This document shows positions 9,329 through 16,964 of a DNA stretch of 64,000 nt, in pieces; positions within the stretch are counted from its first letter, which is position 1; each line of letters opens with the position of its first letter. The translations under genes were made by a program, and so were the position numbers. The notes under the pieces are model-generated. The model had not been told where the DNA came from. It did no database searches and worked only from the letters and a program-made list of their open reading frames with translations. Source of the stretch: Solidesulfovibrio sp. GTDB lineage: Bacteria; Desulfobacterota; Desulfovibrionia; Desulfovibrionales; Desulfovibrionaceae. The stretch covers positions 144,232-208,231 of the forward strand of contig NZ_JBCFBA010000002.1 in the NCBI RefSeq assembly GCF_038562415.1, in the 5' to 3' direction.

Positions 9329-10183
9329 GTGTTCGATTATTTCGCGTTATCCGAGGCCATCGCGGAGGTGCTGCGGGCCAGGCGGGCCGGGCGGGCGTTC
9401 GCGCCCGAGAGGCTGGCCGTGCCCGTGCCCGGCGGGGTGCTGCTTGCCATGCCGGCCGCCGACGAGGCCGTGGCCATCGTCAAAAACATCACCGTGCATC
9501 CCGGCAACCGGGAGCATCCCGTCATCCAGGGCGAGGTGCTGGTGGTCGCGGCGGCCACCGGCCGAAAGCTGGCCGTGCTCGACGCCAAGGAACTGACGGC
9601 CCGGCGCACGGCGGCGGTGAGCCTGCTTGCCGCGCGCAAGCTGGCCGCCCGGCCGCAGGGGCCGCTTTGCGTCATCGGCGCCGGCGTCCAGGCCAGGACC
9701 CATGTCGAGGCCTTTTGGCAGGGTTTGGGTGTGCGCGATATCCGTTTGGTTTCCCGCACGCGGTCGCGGGCCGAGGCATTGGCGGCCGCACTGGCCGGCG
9801 AGGGCCTCGCCGTGCGGGTTGTGGGCGAGGCGGGGGAGGGCGTGGCCGACGCGTCGCTGGTCGTCACGGTCACGACGAGCGGCGAGCCGGTCTTTCCCGA
9901 CGCCGTGCCGGCGGACGTGTTCGTTGCGGCCGTGGGTTCGTTCACGCCGCAGGCGGCCGAGGTGCCGGCGACGCTCGTGCGCCGGGCGGCCCTTTTCGTC
10001 GACGACCTGGCCTCGGCCAGGGTCGAGGCCGGCGATTTCCTGCGGGCCGGGGTGGACTGGGCCACGGTCACGCCCCTGGAGGGCATCCTCGACGCCGCCC
10101 CGCGATTGTCCGGTCCCGTGGTCTTCAAGACCGTGGGCCACGCCCTGTTCGATCTGGCCGCGGCCAAGCTGCTTTGTCTTTAG
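9329..10183 (+). CDS. Ornithine cyclodeaminase / mu-crystallin family (possible pyrroline-2-carboxylate reductase)
   Basis: NAD(P)-dependent enzyme of the ornithine cyclodeaminase/mu-crystallin superfamily, 284 residues. A Rossmann nucleotide-binding motif, VIGAGVQARTHVEAF, lies at about residues 115-129. A conserved N-terminal KNITVHP segment (about 52-58) resembles the substrate-site region of the family. Members either convert ornithine to proline with loss of ammonia or reduce imino acids such as delta-1-pyrroline-2-carboxylate. The sequence resembles the latter group, but specificity is not certain. The GTG start at 9329 follows GGGGGG with an AAAC spacer. It is separated from the upstream pump by the tandem repeat and the hairpin element, so it is probably a separate transcription unit. 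It lies just before the AT-rich island. Confidence 0.8.
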   Translation: MFDYFALSEAIAEVLRARRAGRAFAPERLAVPVPGGVLLAMPAADEAVAIVKNITVHPGNREHPVIQGEVLVVAAATGRKLAVLDAKELTARRTAAVSLLAARKLAARPQGPLCVIGAGVQARTHVEAFWQGLGVRDIRLVSRTRSRAEALAAALAGEGLAVRVVGEAGEGVADASLVVTVTTSGEPVFPDAVPADVFVAAVGSFTPQAAEVPATLVRRAALFVDDLASARVEAGDFLRAGVDWATVTPLEGILDAAPRLSGPVVFKTVGHALFDLAAAKLLCL

Positions 10184-10336
10184 ACTCTCCTGCCTGCAGA
10201 GCCATCTGCGACGCGCAGGGTGGCGGGCCTCGTTTTTGAGGGAGGAATTTTTGTTGCCAATAAATATAAATAAACGTATATGTGTTTCAAAGTTTACTTG
10301 GGGGTGGGGATGGTTCTGCCATCAAGAGAGGGGGAA

Positions 10337-10804
10337 ATGGAGACAGCACCAAGAATCAATATCATATTGGAGCAATATAAACTTTATGTTGAAATGATGG
10401 TGAGAATGACGGATAAACGGAGGCAAGACAGCAAATATTTTGCAGCTATTCTGTCTGGATTGTTTATTCTGGCCTCTTTTTTTGTCAGTCGGCAATATGA
10501 TATTACTTTGCTGTTAGGCGCCTTGCTTCTTATTTGTTGTTTTGCCTATTTTGTCACGCGATTGTGGTTGGATAGAATACTATGCTATAAAATTAATTTA
10601 GATGCAAAAGCTAAGGTTCTGTGTGAATTGGAGCAAGAATTGCCCTATCCGTGTTTTACATCGGAGTGGGATATGAAAACAAAGCAGAAGTACAAGTCTA
10701 TGTGCGATAATGAACTAAAGTTGGTTGATTATATTGGAAAATCGTGTGTGTTGGTTTTTGTCGTATTCGCGGTGCTTTCGTTTATCGGGCATATTGCCGG
10801 ATAA
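10337..10804 (+). CDS. AT-rich two-helix membrane protein (RipA/8xMP- or SLATT-like)
   Basis: Small membrane protein of 155 residues from the chosen ATG at 10337, which has GAGAGGGGG just before it. In-frame ATGs at 10310 and 10280 are alternatives; the earliest has no ribosome-binding site. A hydrophilic N-terminus contains the phrase ILEQYKLYVEMMVRMTDKRRQDS. This resembles what I recall of the RipA-family octameric membrane proteins and 2-TM SLATT-like proteins. It is followed by two adjacent hydrophobic helices (about 38-55 and 58-77), a charged middle with Cys, and a third hydrophobic stretch near the C-terminus (about 133-152). Base composition is clearly lower in GC than all neighbours and codon use is A/T-ended (AAA, ATA, TTT), which suggests horizontal transfer. 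No partner gene is adjacent. Family assignment is from memory of the motif, and the function is unknown. Confidence 0.6.
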   Translation: METAPRINIILEQYKLYVEMMVRMTDKRRQDSKYFAAILSGLFILASFFVSRQYDITLLLGALLLICCFAYFVTRLWLDRILCYKINLDAKAKVLCELEQELPYPCFTSEWDMKTKQKYKSMCDNELKLVDYIGKSCVLVFVVFAVLSFIGHIAG

Positions 10805-10838
10805 GGCCACAGCGTCACGGGCAAATTGAACACCGGCA

Positions 10839-12809
10839 CTACACTGCCTTGCGAAACAGCCCCGCCCCGTCCTTCAAGGCCTCGGCCGTACCCATCACAT
10901 AAAGCCGGTCGCCGGTGTTGAGCAGAAACGGTCCGTCGGGGTTGGGCACGAACTGCTCGCCGCGCCTTGCCGCCGCCACGGTCAGGTTGTGCTCGCGCCG
11001 AAGCCGAGCCTCCTCCAGGGTCTTGCCGGCCAGGGGCGAGGCCGCGTCCACCGTGAACACCGCCACATGCAGCCCGGCCAGGGACTTGTCCGGCGAAAAC
11101 CGGGCCATGGCCGCCAACGACTCGGGCAGCATGGCCCGATAGCCCTCGCGCCGGATCTCCTGGGCCATGCGCTCGATGTCGTCGCGCGGCACCATGAACC
11201 TGGCCAGAACGCGCGCGAACACCACCAGCGACGCCTCGAACTCCTCGGCGATCACGTCGTTGGCCCCAAGGTCGAGCAGGGCCTGGATCTCGGAATTGAA
11301 CCGCGTGCGGGCCACGATGTAAAGGGCCGGATTCTCCATCCGGGCGATCTCCACGGTGCGCCGGGCGGCCGCCGCGTCGGAAATCACCACGGCCAGGGCT
11401 TTCGCCTCGCGCACGCCGATATGGGCCAGCACCCCGGGCTTGGAGGCGTCGCCGAAATGGATGGGCTCGTCCTTCTGGCGTTCGTTGCGCACCGTGTCCG
11501 GGTTCATCTCCAAAATCACGTAGGGGATGTCCGCCGCCTTGGCCGCCCGGGCCAGCTGCCGTCCGCCGGCCCCGAACCCGAGGATGATCATGTGGTCGGA
11601 AATCCCCGGCGTCGCCGGAACCAGCGGGACTTCCCGCGCCCCGAGAAACCGGCACAGCACCCCGGAGATGCGCGGCGCGGCCTTGATGATGAACGGTGCC
11701 AGCACCATGGTCAGGATGCTGGCGGCCAGGAACTTCTGGTAGAGGTGCTCGGAGATGACGTGGCGGTCGAAGCCGGCCTTGGCCAGGATGAACGAGAATT
11801 CGCCCACCTGGCAAAGCGCCAGGCCGACCAGCACGGCCGTGCGCGTGGGATAGCCGAGCAGGCGCGTGGCCGCGCCGGCCATGACCGCCTTGACCACGAG
11901 CAGCAGCGCCGTGGCCCCGAGGATCTGGCCGATATGCTCGATGGCCGGGGAAACGTTCAGGAGCATGCCGATGGAAATGAAAAAAAGCGAGGTGAAGACG
12001 TCCTTGAAGGGCAGCACCGCCTCGTGGAGATGTTCGCGGTAGTCCGAGCCGGAAAGGAGCAGCCCGGCCAGAAAGGCGCCCAGCGACAACGACAGGCCGA
12101 TGGCCGCCGTTAAAAGGCTCACGGCCATGCAGATGCCCAGGGCCGTGAGCAGAAACAGTTCGCGGCTTCGCGTGCGCACGATGGCCAGCAACAGCCGGGG
12201 CATGAGTTTTCGCGACAGGATGACCAGCAGTACCAGCACCAGCGCGCCCTTGCCCACGGTGAAGGCGACGGAGTTGGTGAAGCCGAAGGTCCGGCCGGCC
12301 AACAGCGGCACGGCCAGGGTCATGGGCACGGCCAGCAAGTCCTGGAAGATGAGGATGCCCAGGCTCACCCGGCCATGCGGCGCCTCCATCTCGGCCCGCT
12401 CCTGGAGCGTGGTCAGCACGATGGCCGTACTGGACAGGGCGGCCAGCATGCCGATCAGCACGCTGGAGCCGCCGGTGAAGTGCAGGACAAAAAGCGGCAC
12501 GCTGAAAAAAAAGGCCCAGGTCAAGGCCATCTGCGCCATGCCGCCGTAAAAGACCGGGCGCTTGAGCCGGGACAGGTCGGACAGGGACAGTTCCAGGCCG
12601 ATGGTGAAAAGGAGTAGGATCACGCCGATTTCCGAGAGGATCTCGACGTCGTGGGCCGAGCGCACCAGCCCCAGGCCATGGGGGCCGCAGACCACTCCGG
12701 TGAGCAGCAAGCCCACCAGGGATGGAATCTTGAAGCGGTGGCAGACGAGGATGACGATGACGGCGAGGCCGAAAATGATCGTGACATCGGGAAGCAGCGG
12801 TATATCCAT
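10839..12809 (-). CDS. CPA2-family cation:proton antiporter with RCK and TrkA-C domains (Kef-type)
   Basis: Predicted K+(or Na+)/H+ antiporter of 656 residues. About 12 transmembrane helices occupy residues 1-380, with family phrases such as GLELSLSDLSRLKRP and LSLGAFLAGLLLSGSDYR. An RCK/TrkA-N nucleotide-binding domain follows (about 400-520, with ILGFGAGGRQLARA), then a TrkA-C domain (about 565-650) ending at the C-terminus. RCK domains bind nucleotides or glutathione conjugates in Kef proteins and gate the transporter. The gene lies 60 bases downstream of the MarR gene on the same strand, so the two may be co-transcribed. A second antiporter without TrkA-C starts on the other side of MarR. 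Ion choice (K+ or Na+) cannot be settled from sequence. Confidence 0.92.
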   Translation of the reverse strand: MDIPLLPDVTIIFGLAVIVILVCHRFKIPSLVGLLLTGVVCGPHGLGLVRSAHDVEILSEIGVILLLFTIGLELSLSDLSRLKRPVFYGGMAQMALTWAFFFSVPLFVLHFTGGSSVLIGMLAALSSTAIVLTTLQERAEMEAPHGRVSLGILIFQDLLAVPMTLAVPLLAGRTFGFTNSVAFTVGKGALVLVLLVILSRKLMPRLLLAIVRTRSRELFLLTALGICMAVSLLTAAIGLSLSLGAFLAGLLLSGSDYREHLHEAVLPFKDVFTSLFFISIGMLLNVSPAIEHIGQILGATALLLVVKAVMAGAATRLLGYPTRTAVLVGLALCQVGEFSFILAKAGFDRHVISEHLYQKFLAASILTMVLAPFIIKAAPRISGVLCRFLGAREVPLVPATPGISDHMIILGFGAGGRQLARAAKAADIPYVILEMNPDTVRNERQKDEPIHFGDASKPGVLAHIGVREAKALAVVISDAAAARRTVEIARMENPALYIVARTRFNSEIQALLDLGANDVIAEEFEASLVVFARVLARFMVPRDDIERMAQEIRREGYRAMLPESLAAMARFSPDKSLAGLHVAVFTVDAASPLAGKTLEEARLRREHNLTVAAARRGEQFVPNPDGPFLLNTGDRLYVMGTAEALKDGAGLFRKAV

Positions 12810-12869
12810 GGGGCGAGTATGACGAAAATGACAGGGAATGGGAAGGGAGGCGCCGGGGCCGCGGCCGGG

Positions 12870-13352
12870 CTAGGCCTTGAAATCGGCCCGGGCGGCGTCC
12901 ATGCACTGGCGCAGGACTTCCAGGGAGGACAGGAAGGATTCGCGTCGCTCGGGCTCGACCTTGTCCAGCATGCTGCGAAACAAGACCACCAGGAAGGAAC
13001 GGACGTCCTCCCGCATGCGTTTGCCGGCCGGGGTCAGGGAAAGCAGGGTGACGCGGGCGTCGGCCGGGTCGGGATGTTTTTCGATGAGCCCCTGGCGCAA
13101 CAGCCCCGTGGTCACGGCCGTCACCCGGCTTTTGGTCACGCCGAGGCGCCGGCCGAGCTCCCCGGGCGCCAGGTAGCGGGTCTCGCCCAGGGCCACCACG
13201 GCCCGAAGCGCCGCCGGCGGCAGGCCGAACCGTTCGCTTTGCAGGGCGATGCGCGCCTGGCAGCAGGCGAACAGGTTCTCCACCGCTTCCTGCAAGCGGC
13301 CGGCCTGACGTTTGAACGTTTCGGCATCGTTGACCGGAAGCGCGACATCCAT
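12870..13352 (-). CDS. MarR-family transcriptional regulator
   Basis: DNA-binding repressor or activator of 160 residues, the usual MarR length. A winged helix-turn-helix spans about 60-125. Recognition-helix region LGVTKSRVTAVTTGLLRQGLIEK and wing residues HPDPADARVTLLSLTPAGK match the family pattern. MarR proteins typically dimerise and bind a palindrome near their own promoter, releasing it on binding an aromatic or oxidised ligand. The gene is placed between two CPA2 antiporters. One is downstream on the same strand (gap 60 bases); the other is divergent, 219 bases away. Control of both antiporters is a reasonable inference. Ligand unknown. Confidence 0.9.
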   Translation of the reverse strand: MDVALPVNDAETFKRQAGRLQEAVENLFACCQARIALQSERFGLPPAALRAVVALGETRYLAPGELGRRLGVTKSRVTAVTTGLLRQGLIEKHPDPADARVTLLSLTPAGKRMREDVRSFLVVLFRSMLDKVEPERRESFLSSLEVLRQCMDAARADFKA

Positions 13353-13412
13353 GTGAAAATCTTAAGGGAAGGAGCCCAGGACTGTCAACGTGCCCCGTTA
13401 TTCCCGCACCGG

Positions 13413-13425
13413 GTTGCCTTGCAAC
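13413..13425. promoter_or_regulatory. Candidate operator in the MarR / antiporter divergent region
   Basis: A short inverted repeat, GTTGC (13413-13417) CTT GCAAC (13421-13425), sits in the 219-base gap between the divergent MarR gene and the second antiporter gene. MarR-family sites are usually longer palindromes, so this is only a positional candidate. Confidence 0.25.
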
Positions 13426-13571
13426 GGAAGTTTACGATACCAATGGGTTCATGAGACAAATGCATCTTTTGGCAAACAGGCGGGCACGGACGGCCGCGCT
13501 TGCGGATCGCGGCCTGTCCGCCGGTCCCGCGGCGCGTCGCTTGGGGCGCGGCGTCACCACCCGGAGGCGGC

Positions 13572-15302
13572 ATGTCGCATGAAATCAACCTCATCCTGAC
13601 CCTGACCGGCGGGCTGCTGGCCGCACTGGTCCTCGGGCTCGGGGCCAAGCGGCTCAATATGTCGCCCATCGTCGGCTACCTGCTGGCCGGCTTCGTCATC
13701 GGCCCGTTCACCCCGGGATTCGTGGCCGACGGCGAGATGGCCAACCAGTTCGCGGAAATCGGCGTGATTCTGCTCATGTTCGGCGTGGGCCTGCATTTCC
13801 ACCTCAAGGACCTCATGGCCGTGCGGGGCGTGGCCGTGCCCGGGGCCATCGCCCAGATCGCGGTCTCGGCGGCACTCGGGGCCGTGGCCTCCCATGCCCT
13901 GGGCTGGCCCTGGTCCGCCGGCATCGTCTTCGGCATCGCCATTTCCGTGGCCAGCACCGTGGTCCTGACCCGGGTGTTGGCCGACAACCGGGCCCTGCAC
14001 ACCCCCACCGGCCATATCGCCGTGGGCTGGCTCATCGTCGAGGATCTTTTCACCATCCTGGTGCTGCTGCTGTTGCCGGTCTTTTACGGCCCCAAGGAGG
14101 CGGGCGGCCCGGGGTTTGGGCTGACCCTTGGCCTGGCCCTGCTCAAGCTCGGGGGGCTGGTGGCCGTGGCGGCCGTGGCCGGGCGCTGGCTTTTGCCGCG
14201 CTTTTTCGGGCATGTGGCCCGCACGGGTTCCCGGGAGCTCTTCACGCTGGCCGTCCTGGCCGTGGCCTTGGGGCTGGCCGTGGGCTCGGCTCTGGTTTTC
14301 GGCGCGTCCATGGCCCTGGGCGCCTTTCTGGCCGGCATGATCGTCGGGCAGTCGGAATTCGGGGCCAGGGCCGCCTCGGACGCCTTGCCCATGCGCGACG
14401 CCTTTGCCGTGCTTTTCTTCGTGTCCGTGGGCATGCTCCTCGATCCGTTTACGGTGCTGGCCCAGTGGCGGCTGGAGTTGGCCACGCTTGGCATCGTGCT
14501 GGTGGGCAAGCCCCTGGCCGCCCTGGTCGTGGTCCTGGTCCTGCGGCGTCCCCTGGCCGTGGCCGCCGCCGTGGCCGTGGCCCTGGCCCAGATCGGCGAA
14601 TTCTCCTTCATCCTGGCGTCGATGGCCGCCGGGCTCGGCGTGTTGCCCCGGGAGGCCTTCAACGCCCTGGTGGTGGCCTCGGTGGTGTCCATCGTGCTCA
14701 ACCCCTGGCTGTACCAGGGCACGGAGGCGCTTATGGCCAGGCTTCGCCGTTCGGGCCGGCTTGCGGCGCGGCCGGCCGGCGAGGGCACGGCCGCCGAAGC
14801 CCATCCGGACGCCCACCGGGCCGTGGTCGTGGGCTACGGGCCGGTTGGGCGCACGCTGTGCCGCATTTTGCGCGAGGCCGGCATCGAGCCGGTGGTGGTG
14901 GAGATGAACATCGAGACCGTGCGCGCCCTGCACGCCGCCGGGCTGCCCGCCGTCCACGGCGACGCCTCGCGGCGGGACATCCTGCACCATGCGGGTGTCG
15001 AGGAGGCGCAAAGCCTGCTGATCACCGCCTCGGGCCTGGACGCCCGGGAGATCGTGGCCGCGGCCCTGGACCTGGCGCCGTCCATCCGGATCGTCAGCCG
15101 GGCCGGCTACCTGTCCGAGGCCGAGGGCCAGCGCCGGGCCGGGGCCCAGGCCGTCTTTTCCTGCGAGGGCGAGGTGGCCCTGTCCATGGCGGCCTGGCTC
15201 ATGGCCGCGCTCGGGGCCACGGACGAGCAGATCGACCGGGAACGCGACCGGGTGCGGCGCGAACTGTTCGAGAAGCCGGACCCGGCGCCAGCGGCCGGTT
15301 AG
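13572..15302 (+). CDS. CPA2-family cation:proton antiporter with RCK domain (KefB/YbaL-like)
   Basis: Predicted monovalent cation/H+ antiporter of 576 residues from the ATG at 13572, which has CGGAGGCGG directly upstream. A longer in-frame reading from 13500 would add 24 residues without hydrophobic character and is not preferred. About 12 helices occupy residues 1-385, with LNMSPIVGYLLAGFVIGPF near the N-terminus. An RCK-N domain (about 410-525, VVVGYGPVGRTLCRIL) follows. It lacks the TrkA-C domain present in the first antiporter. It is transcribed divergently from MarR. In E. coli relatives such as YbaL and KefB/C these proteins export K+ in exchange for protons. The stop lies eight bases before a 110-base AT-rich element that separates it from a convergent MFS gene. 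Confidence 0.92.
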   Translation: MSHEINLILTLTGGLLAALVLGLGAKRLNMSPIVGYLLAGFVIGPFTPGFVADGEMANQFAEIGVILLMFGVGLHFHLKDLMAVRGVAVPGAIAQIAVSAALGAVASHALGWPWSAGIVFGIAISVASTVVLTRVLADNRALHTPTGHIAVGWLIVEDLFTILVLLLLPVFYGPKEAGGPGFGLTLGLALLKLGGLVAVAAVAGRWLLPRFFGHVARTGSRELFTLAVLAVALGLAVGSALVFGASMALGAFLAGMIVGQSEFGARAASDALPMRDAFAVLFFVSVGMLLDPFTVLAQWRLELATLGIVLVGKPLAALVVVLVLRRPLAVAAAVAVALAQIGEFSFILASMAAGLGVLPREAFNALVVASVVSIVLNPWLYQGTEALMARLRRSGRLAARPAGEGTAAEAHPDAHRAVVVGYGPVGRTLCRILREAGIEPVVVEMNIETVRALHAAGLPAVHGDASRRDILHHAGVEEAQSLLITASGLDAREIVAAALDLAPSIRIVSRAGYLSEAEGQRRAGAQAVFSCEGEVALSMAAWLMAALGATDEQIDRERDRVRRELFEKPDPAPAAG

Positions 15303-15310
15303 CCGTTCGC

Positions 15311-15418
15311 CTCGTGTCGCGTCCCTTGGAAAATACGATCGTATTTTTTAAGAATAAATAATTAGTTGCTGTGTTGTCCTCGAAACAGCATCTGTCCCCT
15401 TCGAGGACGCGACACGAG
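15311..15418. repeat. AT-rich inverted-repeat element between convergent genes, copy 1
   Basis: The ends form a perfect 14-bp inverted repeat, CTCGTGTCGCGTCC (15311-15324) and GGACGCGACACGAG (15405-15418). Inside is an 18-base palindrome, AAAATACGATCGTATTTT (15330-15347), followed by more Ts. The element fills the gap between two convergent genes (stops at 15302 and 15433). A related element lies at 19691-19771. It could act as a two-way terminator or be a miniature mobile element. No flanking target duplication was recognised. Confidence 0.75.
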
Positions 15419-15432
15419 CCGGGCCGCCCCGG

Positions 15433-16896
15433 CTACGACGGCGTTCCGGCGGCCTGGCGCTTCGATTCGATGCGCCAGGCCCAAATGGCCAGGACGATGG
15501 CCACGACCAGCAGCGCCCCCAGCCAGCGGAACACCCCGGCCACGCCGGCGGCCAGCGCGTCGGGCGGGGCGTTGGTGAAATCGGCCCGCTGGCCGACCTG
15601 CCCGGAAGATACCACCAGGGCGCTGAAAATGGTCCCCACCAGGGGCAGCCCCGTGGATTGGCCGAACACCCGGGCGTAGTTGGCCAGCCCCGAACCCACG
15701 CCCAGGCGGTGGGACGGCATCTGCCCCATGATGGCCGAGTTGTTGGGGGCCTGGAAGATGCCGATGCCCAGGCCCACGGGCAGGGTGCGCAACAGGTAGC
15801 CCCACCACGGCGTGCGCGCGGTCAAGGTGCCCAGCGCCAGGCAGCCCCCCAGCAGCACGAACAGCCCCAGCATGGAGATGCCCCGCGAACCGAAACGGTC
15901 GGCCAGCGAGCCGGAAACCGGCGCGGTCACGGCCATGGAGGCCGGCAGGATCATCATCAGAAGGCCCATCTCCGTCACCGACCGCCCCTGGGCCGATTGG
16001 AAGAAAAACGGCATGATGAAGCCGCTGGCGCCGGTGATGAACACCAGCACCGACATGCCCAGGGGCAGCGTGACCAGCGGGTTTTGAAAAAGCGACAGGT
16101 CGAGCATGGGCTGGGCGGCGCGGCGTTCGATGGCGACGAAGACGGCCAGGCCCAGGCCGGCCAGGCCCAGCAGTCCCAGCCCCAGGGGATCGCCGAAGCC
16201 GTTTCGCTGCAGGCCGGTCATGCCCAGGCAGTAGGCGCCGAGGGCCAGGCTCGCGGTCAGCGCGCCCGGCACGTCGAAGCGCTCGCCTGCGCGCACCGGC
16301 GGCAGGGCGGGCATGCGGCGGGCCACCACCCACAGCGCGGCGATCCCCACGGGCACGTTGAGCAGAAACAGCGACCGCCAGCCGAAAAAGCCGATGAGCA
16401 GCCCGCCCAGGGGCGGGCCGATCATGAGCCCCATGGCCACCGTGCCGCCGATGAACCCCAACGCCCGGCCCCGGCTCGACGGCGGGGCGATCTGCGTGAC
16501 GATGGCCATGCCGAGCGCCTGCGTCATGGCCGCGCCCACGCCCTGGGCGGCCCGGAAGGCGATGAGCCACGCGACCGAGGGCGCCAGGCCGCAGCACAGC
16601 GAGGCGATCAGGAAGACCACCAGCCCCGACGCGAAAATGCGTTTCTTGTCGCGCATGTCCCCCAGGCGCGACACCAGCAGCAGCAGGCTCGCGATGACCA
16701 GGACGTAGCTCAGGATGACCCACTGGATGACGGCGAAATCCGTGCCCAGCACCGTAACCAGGGTGGGCAGGGCCACGTTGACGATGCTCATGTCCAGGGT
16801 GGCCATGAAAACCATGAGGTTGACCCCGAGCATGGCCAGGGCCGGCGAGACGGTCGGGACGGCCCGGGCGGCCGGCCCCAGGGGGCGATTTGGCAT
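15433..16896 (-). CDS. MFS drug:proton antiporter, DHA2 (EmrB/QacA) family, 14 helices
   Basis: Major-facilitator exporter of 487 residues starting at ATG 16896, with AAGGA ten bases upstream. In-frame sequence above this lacks membrane character. The first helix carries MVFMATLDMSIVNVALPTL, the DHA2 signature with Asp and Asn in helix 1. Helix 5 region PLGGLLIGFFGWRSLFLLNVPVG matches motif C and the following GWR-NVP block. About 14 hydrophobic segments are visible, as in EmrB and QacA. It lies 68 bases downstream of the methyltransferase-kinase gene on the same strand, possibly in one transcript. The exported compound is unknown. No EmrA-type adaptor is adjacent. Confidence 0.92.
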   Translation of the reverse strand: MPNRPLGPAARAVPTVSPALAMLGVNLMVFMATLDMSIVNVALPTLVTVLGTDFAVIQWVILSYVLVIASLLLLVSRLGDMRDKKRIFASGLVVFLIASLCCGLAPSVAWLIAFRAAQGVGAAMTQALGMAIVTQIAPPSSRGRALGFIGGTVAMGLMIGPPLGGLLIGFFGWRSLFLLNVPVGIAALWVVARRMPALPPVRAGERFDVPGALTASLALGAYCLGMTGLQRNGFGDPLGLGLLGLAGLGLAVFVAIERRAAQPMLDLSLFQNPLVTLPLGMSVLVFITGASGFIMPFFFQSAQGRSVTEMGLLMMILPASMAVTAPVSGSLADRFGSRGISMLGLFVLLGGCLALGTLTARTPWWGYLLRTLPVGLGIGIFQAPNNSAIMGQMPSHRLGVGSGLANYARVFGQSTGLPLVGTIFSALVVSSGQVGQRADFTNAPPDALAAGVAGVFRWLGALLVVAIVLAIWAWRIESKRQAAGTPS

Positions 16897-16964
16897 GGAG
16901 GCGGTGTCCTTGGGCGAAACGGTCGGCTCCCCATACGCCAATGCCGGGCGTCGGGGAAGGGGCG

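Noticed and set aside
10280-10336. Longer start for the AT-rich membrane protein
   Set aside because: The upstream ATG at 10280 has no ribosome-binding site and the added residues look non-conserved. 10310 remains possible.
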